Assembly (NCBI GenBank): GCA_033980235.1
Contig: CM067067.1
Coordinates: 4,778,289 to 4,842,288, forward strand
Direction of reading: 5' to 3'
DNA from: Diadema setosum
Lineage: Eukaryota; Echinodermata; Echinoidea; Diadematoida; Diadematidae
Length of the DNA stretch: 64,000 bases
Numbering within the stretch: position 1 is the first letter of the stretch; each line of letters starts with the position of its first letter. Both the position numbers and the translations under genes were made by a program. Under the pieces are notes generated by a model, which had not been told where the DNA came from, made no database searches, and was given only the letters and a program-made list of their open reading frames with translations. Below are positions 60,085 through 64,000 of this stretch, piece after piece.

Positions 60085-62543
60085 CAGACACAAGTATCAA
60101 CAATTTTCACATTACAATGCAAAATTTGATTATAAATACCATTAATTTCAGGTGCGTATGAACAGTACTAGTACTGCCAAACTTTGTGCCAACTTAGAGG
60201 CCACTTAGAGGGTAGTGGGATTGGATGGTACAGGTTAGATGGGAGCATGGATGCCACATATATAGGGCCTATAAACTAGAGTGAAAGTGCCACCTCCCTG
60301 CTTAAAGGATGTCATGTTCATGATGTTGTATGAATTTGTACCCTAGTGCATATACATTACAAACATGATTAACCCCCTCTTGTGTCTGCCAGACCAACTC
60401 TTGGCTGTTCTCCAAGAGGGCCCTAGCTGTCACTAATCTGGGACCTGGACCCTGGCATGGAGCAGGTTCCCATATTTACACCTTGAGCAAGATCAATATC
60501 AGCTTTTGTTTTAAAGAAGAAATCTACCCAAAAATAAAACTATTCTAAAAGAAAGAGAAAAAAATTCCTACACAATGTTCCAAAGAATGACAAAAATTGG
60601 ATAAGAAATAACTTACTTATTTCTTATCTGAATTTGATCAGTTTTGCACTGAATTCTCCTGCAGGGATTTTGTTTCTCTTTAACTTATGAAATTGATACA
60701 ATTTTGGAGTAGATTTCCTCTTTAACACACCTTGTCTGAACAAGATTATGACAACATTCGGAGAACAAACATAGGGTTACATTTCTTTCTTTGAGCAATA
60801 AAGACACAGGTGGGAGAAATAGGTAATATTTTAATAGTCACAAAACGAAAAGCTTTCTGTGGGTAGGTTTCCACAGCAACCTTGTCGTTCACTAGCAATC
60901 CAACCCAAACTATGTAAAAAATTAAAACGACGAAAAGCATAGCCTAGTCGCATCATTTTCTCGCGAAAGAATGTTGCTGTACAGTATTAACAACCCTGGT
61001 TTGTTCAGTATGGATTTACTTGTCATACTCTTTTCTACAATGCGGAATTTGCGGCTGAAAAACACAGGATACCATTTCAAATCATTTAAGCACAGAGTCA
61101 TCACAGAATAAGATTTCTAGATGCCAAGTACAAACACTGATTTACAATGTGTACATAAAGACAAGCAACAGTGTTTGTAAACAAGATGGGACTGTGATCC
61201 CTGCATTTTGTGTAGGGCACATGTCATTCTGCCTCAACTATTGGGCATGTGTGACCAGCTGAATTTTACTTTGAGAGCTATTCCACAGGGCACTATTCCA
61301 TCATATAGTCCCACATTACGAAAGTTCACTGCTTTTTGACTTGAAAAATACCTATAAATCAGCAATCTACACCATCAAATTATAATTTGTTTCTCAAAGC
61401 GTCTGCAGTAAAGCCCACCTGAGGCCTCCTCACATATCATACATGTCACAAGTTGCAGGAGATAGGCTGTTTTTGCACGTCTTGAACAAGTACAATGATA
61501 GGACATGAAGACCGTGATGAACGGCAATTCGAAAATCAGTAGTAATAAAAACATCTAAATGCAAGAATCATTCATGTACATACCATAATTTAACTCTATA
61601 GTCAGAACAGAATTTCCTGAAATAGGAACTAACATCTGCAATTTTTGTTAATTCCACACACACACACAGATGCACATACATACACACACACAAACACTCA
61701 AAATATATACGCGTACATCAAGCTACATTTATATGACAGATGTGGCATTCCTTCCTTTCTTCTGAATATAAACATTCACAGCACAATGTTATCAGAACCC
61801 ATTCATATAGCGACAGAATCTGGACTACAGGAAATATCCTATGTTGACCTTTCACTTCAAAGGGGAAAAAACAGCTTCATGCTGCAAGTATTCTGGCAGT
61901 GAATGTGCCACATGAAAAAGTGAACAGTTTCCAGAGCCCAGAGAGCCAACTACAGTATGGTAAGCCAAGATCAAATCTATCCAGGCACTTCACAGCAGCA
62001 CAGACTCATGTGTACACATTTACAGGTCACTGTGCACACACAAAGGTCGACTGCCAGACTATACAGGGCAACAACAATTGCCTGACTTGCAAGACATCAT
62101 AGGAGAAGCTCAGATCGTTGTAATCCTCACACTATGTGTAGCACAAAGCTGCCCTGGATCGTGTCAGAGCAATGCTGAAACAAAACCAAAAAAAAAAAAA
62201 ATCTCGCACAAACCCCTTTTACACACGCACACATTTACTGTGTCATTTGTGTACGTTCATCACACAACACTGCAATAGTGCTACAATCCAACTTGCCCAC
62301 TAGCCGATGACAACTAAAACTCGCATACGAAATCAATATTTCCCTATTTTATAGATTTAAAATATGAGGCCCTTGCTCACACACTCATTAAGGCTAGTAG
62401 GGGAAAACTCTGACGTAATGTTTAGCAAGGCACGCAGGCCTTGTACAAATGAAGACTGATCAAAGATGACGAACAACATCATCTCGTCAGGCCTGTCACC
62501 TTTTTTTTTTTTCTATGTTATGATCAGGTTTTACAGAGACATT
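59576..62543. other. Unannotated DNA with GT microsatellite
   Basis: (GT)n at 60035-60081. Some CA-rich sequence at 61657-61700. An isolated ACCTCCCTG at 60292-60300 lacks a partner arm. No gene recognised. Confidence 0.3.
60035..60081. repeat. (GT)n microsatellite
   Basis: About 23 GT units. Confidence 0.95.
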
Positions 62544-62972
62544 GACCCCGTTTACAGTGCGAGGCTCGGCCGCGGCTCGGCCGCGGCCGAGCACTGCCTC
62601 TTCTTGGTGTAAACGAAAACTGGGCCAAATGCGCGGCCAATTGCGCGGCCAATTTTAGTCTGGCTTCCAAACCCTCTGCCTGTATCTTTCGCTATTCAGG
62701 ATATTAACCCCCTCAACGTCGAAAACTAGTATAGTTTGAGGTGGTTTTGTCCTGCAAAGGATTTTTTTTCCTTCGGCAAAGGCCTTTGCCCGAACGGCGA
62801 CTTCGTCGCCATGGAATTCAATACCAAATTGCGTTTGTTTACAAGCAGAGCGCCACTACGACAAAATATTGAAAGGTTTGAATCAAAAGCGCGGCCGAGC
62901 CCAGCAGTGTAAACGGACAAAATTGCGAGGCTCGGCCGTAGCCGAGCCCGGCCCCGCACTGTAAACGGGGTC
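62544..62972. mobile_element. CCCCGTTTACAGTGCG MITE
   Basis: Inverted ends GACCCCGTTTACAGTGCG and CGCACTGTAAACGGGGTC, flanked by ATT on both sides (62541-62543 and 62973-62975). The subterminal regions are GC-rich with CTCGGCCG and GCGCGGCC words in both arms. A 3 bp duplication is typical of PIF/Harbinger-type elements, so that is the likeliest class. No transposase. Confidence 0.7.
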
Positions 62973-62975
62973 ATT

Positions 62976-63683
62976 AACCCGTTGAAGACTAGTCCCCGAG
63001 TATACTCGGACAGGTGTCTGTGAGAAATGTGTGTAAAATAGCAAAATCTGCTTGTCCTCTATATAACGTTTAAAGAAAGAGTATGTAACAGTTGTGGCGT
63101 GCAATTTTTTGAAATTTTTTCACACTCTGCTGAACTGGCATGAAAAGAAAAAAAAAAGAGTACAGGCAAATATTTGGGGGTAAAACATATGTTCAAATAT
63201 ATACACCAATATATATTGCACAGGTATGATAGTGAACAAGAGGGATTCACTGAATTTTGCCTAAAGCCAAAACAACAACAACAACAAACAAATCAACAAA
63301 ACAAAACAAAACAAAACAAAACAAAACACCTGCAAGATCCAGCCTTTCAAAATATGAATTGAATGGATGAATATTTGGTCTTGGGAAGTCAATTACATTA
63401 GGCAAATTACATTACCTCTCTGGTTTGTATACAGCTATGCCATGCCGCCCCAATACCTGCACTGAAAACGGACAATGACAATGTAAAATGCATATCGATG
63501 TGCAGCAAAGAAGTGAATAGATCATGAAAATAGTGGGAATCAAAACATCTGCAATCTTGTGCACTGCCTGGGCAATTGAAAGAGGATAATGAGTTGACTT
63601 TGTATTGCTTCCAGAAGCAATTTGCTTGATAATTTAACTTTAGAAGTTTAGTGCACATGAAATGTGAACATGTTGTGTCTGGC
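62976..63683. other. Unannotated DNA
   Basis: A small palindrome CGAGTATACTCG at 62998-63009, and AACA/ACAAA-rich tracts at 63270-63328. No gene recognised. Confidence 0.35.
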
Positions 63684-64000
63684 TTAAAGGCATTGTTTAC
63701 AATTTGCAGATGAAACAAAAGCCCAGCTTTAGTGCTTTGATATAGTTCCAAAATGTGAGTTAGGGATATAAACAACCAGTGCAAAAAAAAAGTTAATAAG
63801 TACAATCAATGTCAAGTACTGTTAAATATACAAAATGTGAACAACTATAAGAATAATACAACTGTTTCAAGACTAAACCGTCTACAACTATGGTATAGTG
63901 AGAAAAATAGTGATATCTCCTTACATTTTAGGCTTTATTGCAAAATGTTTATATGGTAGGATGTTTTGTGATACAACTGACCTACACATATGCATTAAAT
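63684..64000 (+). mobile_element. TTAAAGGCA MITE, copy 3, cut by window end
   Basis: Starts TTAAAGGCATTGTTTACAAT and follows the 31383 copy block by block up to the window edge (GGTAGGATGTTTTGTGATAC, CCTACACATATGCAT). The right terminus lies outside the window. Confidence 0.75.

Noticed and set aside
60292..60300. ACCTCCCTG as a half of a hairpin insertion
   Set aside because: No partner arm or matching flank was found upstream.

Overview
This is 64 kb of AT-rich animal genomic DNA that is almost entirely repeats. It has no long intact coding region, no rRNA or functional tRNA gene, no CRISPR array and no operon-like layout. Abundant CA, AT, GATA and CAA microsatellites, long poly(dG):poly(dC) runs, dense fold-back miniature transposons, a tRNA-derived SINE and intron-like signals with consensus GT..AG sites point to an invertebrate metazoan. 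From general familiarity with such repeats, a marine deuterostome, most likely an echinoderm such as a sea urchin, fits best. That assignment is inference, not something I could test.

Layout. 1-20 kb is intergenic DNA with several fold-back elements: a TTAGGG-like MITE at 382, a large palindrome at 5598-6291, a TGCGTTTATC element at 9211-10008, an element packed with CAAGCAATTGCTTG palindromes at 10041-10910, and an inverted-repeat cluster near 11 kb. 20.9-31.0 kb is the most gene-like region. A start-like exon, an acidic exon and six tandem copies of a ~114 bp exon, each with a splice acceptor and five with a donor, lie between matching inverted repeats at 20947-20980 and 30997-31030. That region has been invaded by a 1.36 kb Helentron-like element whose empty site survives in sister units. 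31.2-32.7 kb holds a second, reversed copy of the same element. 32.7-50 kb is mostly unannotatable DNA with microsatellites, two more fold-back families and a second Helentron-like family at 42.0 kb. 50.0-51.6 kb is a tandem array in which every unit carries a perfect or near-perfect RFX X-box. 51.9-64 kb holds a SINE split by a MITE and several further MITE families.

The most unusual signal is scattered across the window. At least eight tiny insertions of 19-47 bp are little more than a perfect or near-perfect hairpin (typically CAGGGAGGT-loop-ACCTCCCTG), and each is bounded by a 7-8 bp direct repeat (one imperfect at 6/7, one 6-7 bp depending on the boundary). The stem sequence differs between loci while pairing is kept. 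I do not recognise this as a named element.

Nothing here can be assigned a protein function with confidence. The tandem-exon locus is the only candidate gene and it is probably decayed or non-coding.
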